A stretch of 36,403 bases of DNA from Christensenellaceae bacterium (GCA_022510765.1 JAFLSU010000016.1:1-36403); one strand, 5' to 3'; shown: positions 1 through 9,131, numbered from the stretch's first letter. Numbers and translations: made by a program. The notes: generated from the letters alone by a model not told the origin.

Positions 1-81
1 TTATCAAAAATTATTCACTCCCCCCAATTGGGACGGGAATTTATCATGCCTGTTCGGCAACATTCAGCTTGCTCTGGCATA
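1..81. other. Short non-coding edge downstream of ligA
   Basis: These 81 bases lie after the ligA stop on the minus strand. On that strand a purine-rich stretch near positions 21-30 resembles a ribosome binding site. The next gene of the ligA operon could therefore begin at or just beyond the window edge (gatC often follows ligA in related genomes). No start codon can be fixed here, so no gene is called. Confidence 0.3.
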
Positions 82-2046
82 TTATCGCCCGAGCAAAGCA
101 AAAAACTCATTTTCATCGAGAACACGAATCCCTAGCGCATTTGCCTTATCAAGTTTGCTGCCTGCATTCTCGCCTGCAAGCACATAATCGGTCTTTTTGC
201 TGACGCTTCCGGTCGCCTTGCCCCCGAGAGAAGCGATCAAGTCCTCAATCTCTTTGCGGCCCATTCGTGTGAGCGTACCCGTTACCACAAAGGTTTTTCC
301 GCTGATAAAATCATTCTGCTGTTTCATTTCAGCCTCGCGAGGTTTTATGCCAAGTTCGAGCAACCTATCAATTTGAGCCGCTATGCGTTCATCCGAGAAG
401 AATTCAATTATGCTGTCCGCGACGATTTCACCAATGTCCTGGATGGAAAGCAATTCCCCGCGCTGCGCATTGCGAATACTTTCAAAGGTACGGAATGTAT
501 CGGCAAGATCCTTCGCGGTCTTATTGCCGACATTGGGTATGCCGAGCGCAAAAACGAACGCAGCAAGCTCGCAGTCCTTACTTTTCTCGATCGCGCCAAG
601 GAGATTTGCAACGCGCTTGTCGCCAAAGCCTGCAAGACCCGCAAAGCTTGACTCCGTAAGCTCATACAGCTCAGGTATGTTTGTAAGACCAATGCTGTCT
701 ATCAAAAACCCTGCGGTCTTCTTTGAAAAACCTTCAATATCCATAGCGTTTCGTGATGCGAAATGTTCGAGCCTACCTGCAATTTGTGGCTTGCAGGAAA
801 GCGAATTGGTGCAGAACGCGTGAACTCCGCGTCTCTCAACCTTTGCACCACAGGAGGGACAGAACTCAGGAATTGTTACGGGATTCTTGGGTTCGCCATC
901 ATCAAGGCTTTTCAAAATTTCCGGAATGACATCATTGCTGCGACGAATGATCACACTTGAACCAATACCTACGCGCTTGCGATTAATGTCATCGATGTTA
1001 TTAAGCGTTGCGCGCTTGACCGTAACACCCATAAAGTCCACGGGCTCAAGCTGCGCAAGCGGAGTGAGTTTTCCGGTTCGACCGACCTCCCAAGTTATAT
1101 TGGTTACGGTGGTGATCATCTCCTCGGACGCAAATTTGTAAGCGATTTCGCCGCGAGGGAATTTATCGGTATACCCCATATCATCGTGAAGCTGAATATC
1201 ATTGAGCTTCACGACCATGCCATCTATAAGAAAATCGAGATCGCTGCGACGTTCCGTCGTTCTTTTTATCTCGTCGATGACTTCATCAATCGTTCCAAAA
1301 AATACGAAGTCATCCATAGGAAAACCGCATTCACGCATGAAAGCAAACATCTCTCGTCTCGTGTTAAATTTGGTTCCCTCAATGTAGCCGATGTTGTAGC
1401 AGGCACAGTCGAGATTCCGCTTTGCCGTGATGCGCGGATCGAGGTTGCGTATGGCTCCGGCAGCGGCATTGCGAGCATTTTTAAGGGTCTCATCACCGCT
1501 GCTATTCAGCTTATCAAGAACAGAGAGGCGCATATAGCATTCTCCGCGAACTTCAAGCTTGCCCTTGTAAGGGATGGTAAGCGGAATGCTCCTTATCGTT
1601 CGCGCCTGAGCTAGGATGCCCTCCCCCGTTATTCCGTTGCCCCTGGTCGCTGCCTGAACGAGCGTGCCGTCCTCATAAGTAAGGTTTATGGTTAGTCCGT
1701 CAAATTTATATTCTAAAACGTACTCAAGATCATCCGTGCCATTTTGCGTCCCTGAAAATCGGGTGCAGCGCTGCGCCCACTCGCGCAATTCATCAAATGT
1801 TTTGACTTTATCAAGGCTCCAAAGTCTGGCAGCATGGGTGTGCGGAGCGAAAACGGTGCCAGGTTCGCCGCCAACGCGATGCGTGGGAGAATCAGGTAAT
1901 ACAATACCGCTCTGTTCCTCTAGAGATTTTAGTTCGTCTATTAGAGCATCGAACTCGTCATCGCTCACCTTTGGAGCATCGCTAAAGTAATATGCATTTG
2001 AATAATCGTTGAGTAGATCGACAAGATAACGCATTCGTTCAAGCAT
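82..2046 (-). CDS. ligA: NAD-dependent DNA ligase LigA
   Basis: Seals nicks between Okazaki fragments and in repair, using NAD+ to adenylate the enzyme. The 654 residues match the usual length for the family. The adenylation motif KFDG places the catalytic lysine at about residue 114. The OB-fold region follows, then a four-cysteine zinc finger (CPSC ... CTNSLSC, about residues 395-415), helix-hairpin-helix repeats, and a C-terminal BRCT domain beginning near GKTFVVTGTL. The ATG at 2046 sits behind GAGGA, which overlaps the pcrA stop codon; the two genes are 10 bases apart. It is the last visible gene of the iorA-iorB-aminotransferase-pcrA-ligA run. No defect is seen in any domain. Confidence 0.98.
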   Translation of the reverse strand: MLERMRYLVDLLNDYSNAYYFSDAPKVSDDEFDALIDELKSLEEQSGIVLPDSPTHRVGGEPGTVFAPHTHAARLWSLDKVKTFDELREWAQRCTRFSGTQNGTDDLEYVLEYKFDGLTINLTYEDGTLVQAATRGNGITGEGILAQARTIRSIPLTIPYKGKLEVRGECYMRLSVLDKLNSSGDETLKNARNAAAGAIRNLDPRITAKRNLDCACYNIGYIEGTKFNTRREMFAFMRECGFPMDDFVFFGTIDEVIDEIKRTTERRSDLDFLIDGMVVKLNDIQLHDDMGYTDKFPRGEIAYKFASEEMITTVTNITWEVGRTGKLTPLAQLEPVDFMGVTVKRATLNNIDDINRKRVGIGSSVIIRRSNDVIPEILKSLDDGEPKNPVTIPEFCPSCGAKVERRGVHAFCTNSLSCKPQIAGRLEHFASRNAMDIEGFSKKTAGFLIDSIGLTNIPELYELTESSFAGLAGFGDKRVANLLGAIEKSKDCELAAFVFALGIPNVGNKTAKDLADTFRTFESIRNAQRGELLSIQDIGEIVADSIIEFFSDERIAAQIDRLLELGIKPREAEMKQQNDFISGKTFVVTGTLTRMGRKEIEDLIASLGGKATGSVSKKTDYVLAGENAGSKLDKANALGIRVLDENEFFALLGR

Positions 2047-2056
2047 AATTCGTTCC

Positions 2057-4459
2057 TCAATCTATTGGTTTCATCGGCGCATACGCCGCAGCAATGCGCT
2101 TGGTACCGATGCTGTCAAAGCTCACGGTAACTATTGCTGTCGGACCGTATCCGCTCACATCAGTAACCGTACCCTTGCCAAACTGCGTGTGTTCAACTCG
2201 CATCAGCTTTCTGTAGGTGTTTCCTGATCCAAAGGAATTTATACTTTTTTGAGTGGAAACTTGGGACGAATCGTGCAAATTTGCATCAAAATTCTGTCGG
2301 CTGATCGCCCGACTGTCCTCTGTCGATCGTCCGATACCGTTAAGCTGCCTAATATGCTCTATAACATCGGGCGGCAGTGTGGGCATCTTGTCTCGATCGG
2401 CCTTTGCGGAAGCAGCATTGCGATGCCCTCCGAAAAGCGAGCTGCTTTTAGGATTACCATTGTGGGAGATATCATAACCACACCTGTTGAAATAATCCGA
2501 TCCGTAGTTACCTCTTCGTGCGCTGCCAAAGGAATTGCGCTTCATCGGGGTATCGGGATCAATTAGCTCCATTTCCTCCAGGAAAATGGATGGGTCATTG
2601 TGCTGCCGCGTGCCGTAGAGCATCCTTTCGCGCGCAGCATAGAGAAAAAGCCTTTCCTCGGCACGGGTAACGCCTACATAGCACAGTCTGCGCTCCTCTT
2701 CGATGCGTGTGGGATCCTCCTTGGAGCGGACTGAAGGGAACACCTTATCCTCCATGCCGGGCAGGAACACGACAGGGAACTCAAGTCCCTTTGCGCAATG
2801 CAGAGTCATAAGCTTCACCATTCCATCGCTTTCATCAACATTATCGGCTTCCGAATTCAAAGCTGCGGTCTCAAGAAAACTCTGCAAAGCATCGGTTCCT
2901 TCGGGAAGCTGCTCGCTATGCTCGCGCATCGCGCCGAGCAGCTCGTCTATGTTTTCCGTTCTTGTGTCCAGCGTTCCGTCCTGAAGATCCGCAAGATACT
3001 CGTAGTAACCTATCGATTGCATCAGATACTCCGTTAGAGCATCCAACGAAAGCTCATAACGCTTTGCAAACAGTTCCTTCATTGTGCTTGCAAATGGAGC
3101 AACCTTGGACACAATTTTGGGAGGTAGAATATCCGGCATAATGGTGGCCATGAACATGGACACATCATGCGCACGGGCGGCACTCTCGATGGTACTTATT
3201 GTAGCGTCGCCAATGCCGCGTTTAGGCACATTTATTATACGCTTAAAGGCAACATCATCGTTTGGATTGGAGATAAGCTTTAGGTATGCAAGCAGATCCT
3301 TAATTTCCTTGTATGAGTAAAAACGCATACCACCGATTATCGAAATAGGAATGCCGAAGCTCGTAGAAAGAATTGATTCTATAACGCGGCTCTGCGCATG
3401 AGTTCTATATAAAACCGCAAAATCGTTATAACTTCTTTTTTCGTTCCTATGCAGATCGGAGATGGTTTTAGCTATGTTGTACGCTTCTTCGCGCTCGTTT
3501 TCTACGATAGTAAACTCCACCGGATCGCCGCCGCGCTTTTCGGTCCACAGCTTCTTCGCCTTACGGCCCTGATTATAGGCAATAACCTTATTGGCGCAAT
3601 TAAGAATCGCCTTTGTTGATCGGTAGTTTTGCTCAAGCCGTATTACCTTTGCTCCCGAAAAGTCCTTTTCAAAATCAAGGATATTCCTTATATCGGCTCC
3701 GCGCCAGCCGTAAATGCTTTGATCATCATCGCCAACGACACAGATATTCCGATGTTCGCTGCAAAGGAGTTTGATGATCCGGTACTGCGGGAAGTTGGTA
3801 TCCTGATACTCGTCAACGAGCACATACCTAAACTTCCGACGGTATTTTTCAAGCACTTCGGGGCAGGTTTCAAGCATTTCAACCGTTTTTAGGAGCAGAT
3901 CATCAAAATCGAGTGCATTATTAGCCTTTAATCTTGCCTGATAAGCACGATACAGATCTACGATTTTGCCGTCAGCTTCGCCACCCTCGAGCAAATATGC
4001 TTCGGGCGAAGATGATGAATTCTTAGCCTCGCTGATGCGTGAACGAATCAAGCCTTTGGGATGACGCTTTTCGTCGATATTGCATTGCTTCATCAAATCG
4101 GCAATCACCGAATTCTGATCCTGATCGTCATAAATAACGAACCGATTATCGTAACCAAGCTTATCAATATCGAATCTCAGTATTTTTGCGCAGAATGAAT
4201 GAAAGGTCGTAACCCACATATCGGAATTGGGTTCACCTATCAGCTTATCCGTGCGCTCCTTCATCTCCCTCGCTGCCTTGTTTGTAAACGTAAGCGCAAG
4301 AATCGACCAAGGCGCTACACCGTGGTTTTCAATCAGATTTGCAATTCGATAAGTGAGTACACGTGTTTTTCCGCTGCCCGCACCTGCGAGAACGAGCAAC
4401 GGCCCATCAACGGTCTTTACGGCCTCTAACTGTTCTTTATTTAAAAGATGTAAATTCAT
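2057..4459 (-). CDS. pcrA: UvrD/PcrA-family ATP-dependent DNA helicase
   Basis: Superfamily 1A 3'-5' helicase acting in nucleotide excision repair, replication restart and removal of RecA filaments. The Walker A motif GAGSGKT is at residues 26-32. VDEYQDTN (Walker B), DDDQSIYGWRGAD, LEQNYRST and VTRAEERLF follow in the expected order. The 800 residues are a little longer than many PcrA proteins. The C-terminal tail after about residue 650 is low-complexity, then ends in a conserved-looking segment (HTQFGKGTVTDVSGYGPTA) typical of the Gram-positive PcrA C-terminus. The start ATG directly abuts the TAA of the upstream aminotransferase gene, with no clear Shine-Dalgarno before it, which suggests translation by re-initiation. 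Confidence 0.96.
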   Translation of the reverse strand: MNLHLLNKEQLEAVKTVDGPLLVLAGAGSGKTRVLTYRIANLIENHGVAPWSILALTFTNKAAREMKERTDKLIGEPNSDMWVTTFHSFCAKILRFDIDKLGYDNRFVIYDDQDQNSVIADLMKQCNIDEKRHPKGLIRSRISEAKNSSSSPEAYLLEGGEADGKIVDLYRAYQARLKANNALDFDDLLLKTVEMLETCPEVLEKYRRKFRYVLVDEYQDTNFPQYRIIKLLCSEHRNICVVGDDDQSIYGWRGADIRNILDFEKDFSGAKVIRLEQNYRSTKAILNCANKVIAYNQGRKAKKLWTEKRGGDPVEFTIVENEREEAYNIAKTISDLHRNEKRSYNDFAVLYRTHAQSRVIESILSTSFGIPISIIGGMRFYSYKEIKDLLAYLKLISNPNDDVAFKRIINVPKRGIGDATISTIESAARAHDVSMFMATIMPDILPPKIVSKVAPFASTMKELFAKRYELSLDALTEYLMQSIGYYEYLADLQDGTLDTRTENIDELLGAMREHSEQLPEGTDALQSFLETAALNSEADNVDESDGMVKLMTLHCAKGLEFPVVFLPGMEDKVFPSVRSKEDPTRIEEERRLCYVGVTRAEERLFLYAARERMLYGTRQHNDPSIFLEEMELIDPDTPMKRNSFGSARRGNYGSDYFNRCGYDISHNGNPKSSSLFGGHRNAASAKADRDKMPTLPPDVIEHIRQLNGIGRSTEDSRAISRQNFDANLHDSSQVSTQKSINSFGSGNTYRKLMRVEHTQFGKGTVTDVSGYGPTAIVTVSFDSIGTKRIAAAYAPMKPID

Positions 4460-5632
4460 TTAGCATTGAATGGAATCGACAGCGGTCTTTAGCCTAAAAA
4501 GCGCCTCGACAAGCTGTGCCTGTGGTAATGCCAGATTCCACCTTTCAAATCCATTTCCGTTTGTTCCAAATATATACCCTTCATCCAGTGCGAGGAAGTT
4601 TTTAAGCATAAGCGCTTCAAGCTCCTCGCCTGACAAGCCCAATTCGCGCATATCGATCCACGCAAGGTAGGTACCTTCCGCCCTCACGGCGTGAAGCATG
4701 GGCAAGTACGTTCCAAGATAATCATAGAGATACTTGAAATTACTGTCAATCACTCGATTCAGCTCGTCAAGCCATTCCTCCGCACCGGTATATGCCCCGA
4801 TGGTAGCCGCACGCGCGAAATAGGGAACGCAGCTTGTGTTCTCTCGATGTGCGGTGACTTCAAACCTTTTTGCAAGCTCGTCATTTGGTATGAAGATATT
4901 CGAGCATGATAGCCCTGCAAGATTGAAGGTTTTGCTAACAGCGGTGCAGATAACGCAATTAGCTTCCATGCCATCAAGCGTTGCAAACACCGTATGCTCA
5001 TACCCGGGATGAATAAGGTCATTATGTATCTCGTCACTAAGCACGATAACACCGTTCCGTTTGCAAATTTCACCCAAGCGAGTTAATTCGTCCCTGGTCC
5101 AAACGCGGCCAACGGGATTATGCGGACTGCACAGTATGAGCATCTTGACATCATCAGGTCTTGTCTTAATATCGAGATCCTTAAAATCCATCTCATACCT
5201 GCCGTCACGATAAATTAGCGGATTTTCGACCAAACGGCGGTCGTTTCCTTGTACAGCTCCCGCAAACGGTGGATAGACCGGTGGCTGGATAACGACACCA
5301 TCGCCCGGATCGGTAAAAGTGCGAACGGCGATGCCGAGCGCAGTTACAACGCCGTTTGTCGTAAACATATTGAGTTTCGAAGTGTTCCAGTTATGCCGTC
5401 TGAGCATCCAGGAATCGACCGCGTTTCGATATTCAGCATCCGCATAGGTATAGCCATAGATACCGTGCTGAGCAGCCTTAATTATCGACTCCTTAATTAC
5501 CGGCGCAACGGCAAATTCCTGATCCGCTATCGTTAATGGCACAAGCCCCGAGCCCTTTATGGGCTCGGGTGCCATATCGATCTTGATCGAACCCGTTAAG
5601 GCACGATCCATTGGTGTATTAAAATCAAACAT
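4460..5632 (-). CDS. MalY/PatB-type PLP-dependent aminotransferase or C-S lyase
   Basis: Fold-type I pyridoxal-phosphate enzyme of the MalY/PatB subgroup, whose members act as cystathionine beta-lyases or aminotransferases. The PLP lysine is K234 in AVSKTFNLAGL. SPHNPVGRVW and LSDEIHNDL carry the usual cofactor contacts. The start is placed at the ATG at 5632, giving 390 residues. An in-frame upstream extension to 5668 would overlap the end of iorB and does not resemble the family N-terminus. The iorB stop is four bases upstream and the ribosome site is weak, so coupling is likely. Next to iorBA it could supply aryl pyruvates by transamination of aromatic amino acids (inference). A beta-lyase role on sulfur amino acids is the main alternative. 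Confidence 0.88.
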   Translation of the reverse strand: MFDFNTPMDRALTGSIKIDMAPEPIKGSGLVPLTIADQEFAVAPVIKESIIKAAQHGIYGYTYADAEYRNAVDSWMLRRHNWNTSKLNMFTTNGVVTALGIAVRTFTDPGDGVVIQPPVYPPFAGAVQGNDRRLVENPLIYRDGRYEMDFKDLDIKTRPDDVKMLILCSPHNPVGRVWTRDELTRLGEICKRNGVIVLSDEIHNDLIHPGYEHTVFATLDGMEANCVICTAVSKTFNLAGLSCSNIFIPNDELAKRFEVTAHRENTSCVPYFARAATIGAYTGAEEWLDELNRVIDSNFKYLYDYLGTYLPMLHAVRAEGTYLAWIDMRELGLSGEELEALMLKNFLALDEGYIFGTNGNGFERWNLALPQAQLVEALFRLKTAVDSIQC

Positions 5633-5636
5633 GATC

Positions 5637-6206
5637 TCAGTAGTTATAACCTCTGTTGAATGCCTCAATGTTAACGCTCAAAAACTTGGGCTTAACGCAT
5701 TGCTCGATGGCCTTATGCCATTCGCTGGCATCGAACGGAAGCGTCTTGGCAACAACGCCCATGAGGACGACATTTGCAGCTTTATATGTACCGCACTCGT
5801 GCGCAATATCCACTGCGTTTATCTCGATGGTCTTGCAGGATTTTTCGACCCTTTCAAGGCAATCGGCGGGATACGCAGCCGTTCCGGTAATGACGGGCAT
5901 TGGCAGTATTTCCTGAGTGTTGATTACCATGGTTCCATCGGGTTTTACATACGGAATGGCACGGAGTGCTTCAAGGTTTTCGAACGCAAGAACGATGTCG
6001 GCCTGACCCTGTTCCACGATGGAGGAATACAGGGGCTGGTCGTTGCTGATGCGGACGTAGGTTACAACGCTGCCGCCGCGCTGGCTCATACCGTGAACCT
6101 CGCTTACGCGAACCTCATAGCCGTTGTTCATTGCAAGCTGACCAAGGATCTTGCTCGCAAGCAGAGTACCCTGACCGCCAACACCGACAATAACAATGTT
6201 AAACAT
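5637..6206 (-). CDS. iorB: Indolepyruvate ferredoxin oxidoreductase, beta subunit
   Basis: Smaller subunit of the enzyme that oxidatively decarboxylates aryl pyruvates (indolepyruvate, phenylpyruvate, hydroxyphenylpyruvate) to the aryl-acetyl-CoA, reducing ferredoxin. The 189 residues open with VIVGVGGQGTLLASKIL, the glycine-rich signature of the gamma-type domain of 2-oxoacid:acceptor oxidoreductases. HGMSQRGGSV is also characteristic. The ATG lies behind AAGGAGG, with 14 bases between genes. iorA is immediately upstream in the same direction, as expected for the two-subunit complex. The protein is cytoplasmic. Confidence 0.94.
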   Translation of the reverse strand: MFNIVIVGVGGQGTLLASKILGQLAMNNGYEVRVSEVHGMSQRGGSVVTYVRISNDQPLYSSIVEQGQADIVLAFENLEALRAIPYVKPDGTMVINTQEILPMPVITGTAAYPADCLERVEKSCKTIEINAVDIAHECGTYKAANVVLMGVVAKTLPFDASEWHKAIEQCVKPKFLSVNIEAFNRGYNY

Positions 6207-6220
6207 AATTCATTTCCTCC

Positions 6221-7948
6221 TTAGGCTTCGGTATGTAATGCGCCGAAATGGCAGAGCTGCTGGCAGAGACCGCAGCCCACGCATTGAGTTGGGTCGACGG
6301 CAACGCCTGTTTCCGTCTTGCGGATCGCTGGGCAGCCAATCTTCATGCACATACCACAGTTTTTGCACTTCTCCGTATCGCAGACAAATGGAATGCCCGG
6401 CTGCTTGACGATGAGTGCGCAGGGACGGCGGGTGATGATTACGGAAAGACCATCGCGCTCGGTCTCTTCTCTAACGACCTGCTCAAGCTCTTTAATGTTG
6501 AACGGGTCGACTATGCGAACACTCGCAACGCCCATTGCTTCGCAAAGCTTGACGATATCGAGCTGTGTAGTGGGCTCACCATGTATATCAAGACCGTTGG
6601 CTGGGTTGTTCTGATGACCGGTCATGCCGGTGATGGAATTGTCCGCGATGATGACGGTACCTACCGCACGGTTATATGCCATGTTGAGTAATCCCGTTAT
6701 ACCGCTGTGACAGAAAGTCGAGTCACCAAGCACGGCAACCGTCTTCTTGGCCTGTTCCCTACCTCTGGCCTTCTCCATACCATGAGCCATTCCGATGGAA
6801 GCGCCCATACATACGCAGGTGTCAACACCGCTGAGAGGCGGCAGAGCACCGAGGGTGTAGCAGCCGATGTCGGAGCATACCGTCAACTTAAGCTTGCCAA
6901 GAACATAATACAGACCCCTGTGCGGGCAGCCGGGACAGAGAACCGGAGGACGCATGGGGATGCCGGGTGTATTCATGGGACCCGCTTCCTCGGCACCTTC
7001 GAATTTGGAAGCTATCTTACGAGCAAAGAGTTCGCCCTGAACACCGGTGCGATCCTTGCCGCTGCAAGCTATGCCCCAAGCCTTGATGGTATCTTCAAAG
7101 AACGGCTCCATATCCTCGATAACATAGAGGGTTTCGACCTCTTTTGCAAAATCTTCGATGAGCTTGCGCGGGAGAGGATAAACAAGACCAAGTTTGAGTA
7201 CGGATGCGGTGGGCATTGCTTCCTTGACATAGTTATAAGCGGCACCCGATGTGATAACGCCTACCTTTTTATCGGCCCATTCTATTTTGTTGATTGAAAG
7301 GGTGGAAGCATCCTCAGCAAGCCTTGTCTCACGCTCCTCAACGTATAGGTGACGACCTATCATGTTCGCAGGCATGGAAACGTATTTTTTAATATCTCTC
7401 GTATATTCACGAAGGGGCAGCTCCTCACGTTCACCGATTTCTACCAGCGTTCTTGCATGAGCAATACGAGTGGTCAGACGAACGATGACGGGAGTGTCAT
7501 ATTCTTCGCTGATCTCATATGCGACCTTAATAAAATCCTTACACTCCTGACTGCTGGAAGGATCAAGACATGGCGCATGAGACGCGCGTGCAAGAAGGCG
7601 GGTATCCTGCTCATTCTGAGAAGAATGCATACCTGGGTCATCTGCAACCACGAGAACCATACCCGCATTGACGCCTGTATATGTAGCGGTGAAAAACGGA
7701 TCGGCAGCAACATTAAGACCGACATGCTTCATGCAGGCAAGGCTGCGCGCGCCGCTGACCGCTGCGCCAAGTGCGACCTCAACTGCAACCTTTTCATTGG
7801 GCGCCCATTCGGAATAAATTTCCGGGTAGGTAGCAACGTTTTCGTTAATCTCGGTACTGGGCGTACCAGGGTATGCGCTGGATACCCTTACGCCTGCTTC
7901 GTAAGCACCTCTTGCAATGGCTTCATTGCCGAGCAACAGCTTTTTCAA
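6221..7948 (-). CDS. iorA: Indolepyruvate ferredoxin oxidoreductase, alpha subunit
   Basis: Large subunit carrying thiamine pyrophosphate and iron-sulfur clusters. The N-terminus MKKLLLGNEAIARGAYEAG matches the family. The TPP-binding half contains CPGCPHRG and a GDSTFCHSG ... ADNSITGMTG region. The C-terminus has two 4Fe-4S motifs: C528, C531, C534, C539 and C556, C559, C562, C566. The start is set at the TTG at 7948, eight bases after AAGGAGG, giving 575 residues. The longer frame from 7981 would place this ribosome site inside the gene. It is the first gene of the minus-strand run. The enzyme is oxygen-sensitive in known anaerobes, which fits a fermentative lifestyle. Confidence 0.95.
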   Translation of the reverse strand: MKKLLLGNEAIARGAYEAGVRVSSAYPGTPSTEINENVATYPEIYSEWAPNEKVAVEVALGAAVSGARSLACMKHVGLNVAADPFFTATYTGVNAGMVLVVADDPGMHSSQNEQDTRLLARASHAPCLDPSSSQECKDFIKVAYEISEEYDTPVIVRLTTRIAHARTLVEIGEREELPLREYTRDIKKYVSMPANMIGRHLYVEERETRLAEDASTLSINKIEWADKKVGVITSGAAYNYVKEAMPTASVLKLGLVYPLPRKLIEDFAKEVETLYVIEDMEPFFEDTIKAWGIACSGKDRTGVQGELFARKIASKFEGAEEAGPMNTPGIPMRPPVLCPGCPHRGLYYVLGKLKLTVCSDIGCYTLGALPPLSGVDTCVCMGASIGMAHGMEKARGREQAKKTVAVLGDSTFCHSGITGLLNMAYNRAVGTVIIADNSITGMTGHQNNPANGLDIHGEPTTQLDIVKLCEAMGVASVRIVDPFNIKELEQVVREETERDGLSVIITRRPCALIVKQPGIPFVCDTEKCKNCGMCMKIGCPAIRKTETGVAVDPTQCVGCGLCQQLCHFGALHTEA

Positions 7949-8011
7949 TTCAATTTCCTCCTTGGGATATGTTAAGAGCATGTATTGCCCTCACTCTATT
8001 CGGTTCCTTCT

Positions 8012-8040
8012 ATTATATTGGATTTCACTGCGCAAATAAA
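8012..8040 (-). promoter_or_regulatory. Possible promoter of the iorA operon
   Basis: On the minus strand a perfect -10 TATAAT (8012-8017) lies 17 bases from a poor -35 TTTATT (8035-8040). Start of transcription would be about 55 bases upstream of the iorA TTG. The weak -35 leaves room for an activator or another promoter nearby. Confidence 0.4.
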
Positions 8041-8101
8041 GTGGAAAATGCTAATATATTGCAGTACGATTCAGAATAGATGATATACCGGTTTGCATGC
8101 G

Positions 8102-8130
8102 TTGACTTACAGACGAGTTATGATTATAAT
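8102..8130 (+). promoter_or_regulatory. SigA-type promoter of the ECF S-component gene
   Basis: TTGACT (8102-8107), a 17-base spacer and TATAAT (8125-8130) form a near-consensus housekeeping promoter. It is followed by AAAAGGAGG at 8151-8159, just before the gene start. The leader is too short for a riboswitch of the common vitamin classes. Confidence 0.85.
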
Positions 8131-8162
8131 TAACAAACGCAGATAGTTGCAAAAGGAGGAAA

Positions 8163-8774
8163 ATGGGAAAAATGAATTCAATCAACATGGGAAATACTCG
8201 CATGAAAACACGGAAGCTGACAGGTCTTGCGCTGCTGACCGCAGTCGTTGTTGTTCTTCAAATCATATGTACGTTCATACATTTCGGTCCGTTTTCGATA
8301 ACCCTTGCGCTTGCACCGATGATTGTCGGCGCAGCGATCTATGGTTTGGGTTCGGGAGCTCTTTTGGGCGGAGTGTTTGGCTTGGTGGTTCTTATCACCG
8401 GATTGATGGGACTTGACGGCGGCACGGTCAATCTCCTTATGGGTATGAATCCGATTGCAACGATTGCTATCTGCATACTGAAGGGTGCAGCAGCGGGAGC
8501 CGTTGCGGGGTACGTGTACAAGCTGCTTGAGAATAAAAATCAATTAGTGGCTGTTATTTGCGCCGGTATCGTTTGCCCGATAGTCAATACAGGTCTGTTC
8601 ATCCTTGGTATGCTGCTTTTCTTCAACGATACGTTGGTCAGTTGGGCAGGCGGTTCACCCCTTCTGAGCTACATCATTTTGGTACTTTGCGGATTAAACT
8701 TCCTTGTCGAGCTCGGTACAAACCTCGTTCTTTCGACAGCGATAACCCGTATAATCCGAATCGCAAAGAAGTAA
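8163..8774 (+). CDS. ECF transporter S component (substrate unknown)
   Basis: A 203-residue, very hydrophobic protein with about six membrane segments, consistent with the substrate-capture (S) subunit of an energy-coupling factor vitamin transporter. The first helix region (KLTGLALLTAVVVVLQII) and the glycine-rich segment IYGLGSGALLGGVFGLVVL are typical of the general ECF_trnsprt family. No energizing EcfA/EcfT genes are nearby, so it would use a shared module encoded elsewhere. The start is uncertain: ATG 8163 is only 3 bases after GGAGG, while in-frame ATG 8172 is 12 bases after it. Neighbouring genes do not reveal the substrate. Its own strong promoter and a downstream terminator make it a single-gene unit. 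Confidence 0.82.
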   Translation: MGKMNSINMGNTRMKTRKLTGLALLTAVVVVLQIICTFIHFGPFSITLALAPMIVGAAIYGLGSGALLGGVFGLVVLITGLMGLDGGTVNLLMGMNPIATIAICILKGAAAGAVAGYVYKLLENKNQLVAVICAGIVCPIVNTGLFILGMLLFFNDTLVSWAGGSPLLSYIILVLCGLNFLVELGTNLVLSTAITRIIRIAKK

Positions 8775-8864
8775 TTGCAATTGCGTAATGATTCCTGCTG
8801 ATTCTCCACAGCCGAAACGAGTGGAAGTCAGCAAACGGAACAGTTTATACGGCCAAAGAATTAT

Positions 8865-8910
8865 AACAAATCAGCACCTATGCCAAATTGGATTTAGATG
8901 CTGATTTGTT
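8865..8910. terminator. Bidirectional terminator between convergent genes
   Basis: A perfect 12-bp stem (AACAAATCAGCA at 8865-8876 with its complement at 8899-8910) closes a 22-base loop and is followed by TTAGT. It lies between the plus-strand ECF gene and the minus-strand small membrane gene. A second, bulged hairpin lies at 8796-8833 without a T-run. The T-tract is short, so termination strength is uncertain. Confidence 0.65.
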
Positions 8911-8926
8911 TTAGTAAAATCAGTTG

Positions 8927-9097
8927 TTACAGTTTAAAATACGCGATAATATACATCGCAGAGGCGATCAACTGTAAGAAAAACAGTGCATAGCATATGC
9001 GTGTCCTTAGCTTATCCTCACGCTTTCGATAGATTTCAGCACCGAACAGCGGCACAGCCGGAATAAGACCGGCCCAAAGAACGAAAAGTATCGTCAT
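8927..9097 (-). CDS. Small two-helix membrane protein, unknown function
   Basis: A 56-residue peptide that I do not recognise. It has an N-terminal hydrophobic segment (ILFVLWAGLIPAVPLF), a short charged loop (EIYRKREDKLRTR), and a second hydrophobic segment to the C-terminus (ICYALFFLQLIASAMYIIAYF). This pattern is a helical hairpin with a positively charged loop. The ATG at 9097 has AGGTGAG three bases upstream. A TTGCGA/TATTAT promoter ends 35 bases before it, which supports this start over an in-frame extension to 9160. It lies alone between the ECF gene and the divergent DUF1538 gene. A holin-like, leader or accessory membrane role cannot be told apart. Confidence 0.6.
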   Translation of the reverse strand: MTILFVLWAGLIPAVPLFGAEIYRKREDKLRTRICYALFFLQLIASAMYIIAYFKL

Positions 9098-9131
9098 GTA
9101 CTCACCTCGCCTATCGGAATTCACTGCAGTC

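Noticed and set aside
5559-6224. 221-codon open frame on the plus strand
   Set aside because: It is antisense to iorB, which is a clear enzyme gene; the opposite frame is a codon-bias shadow.
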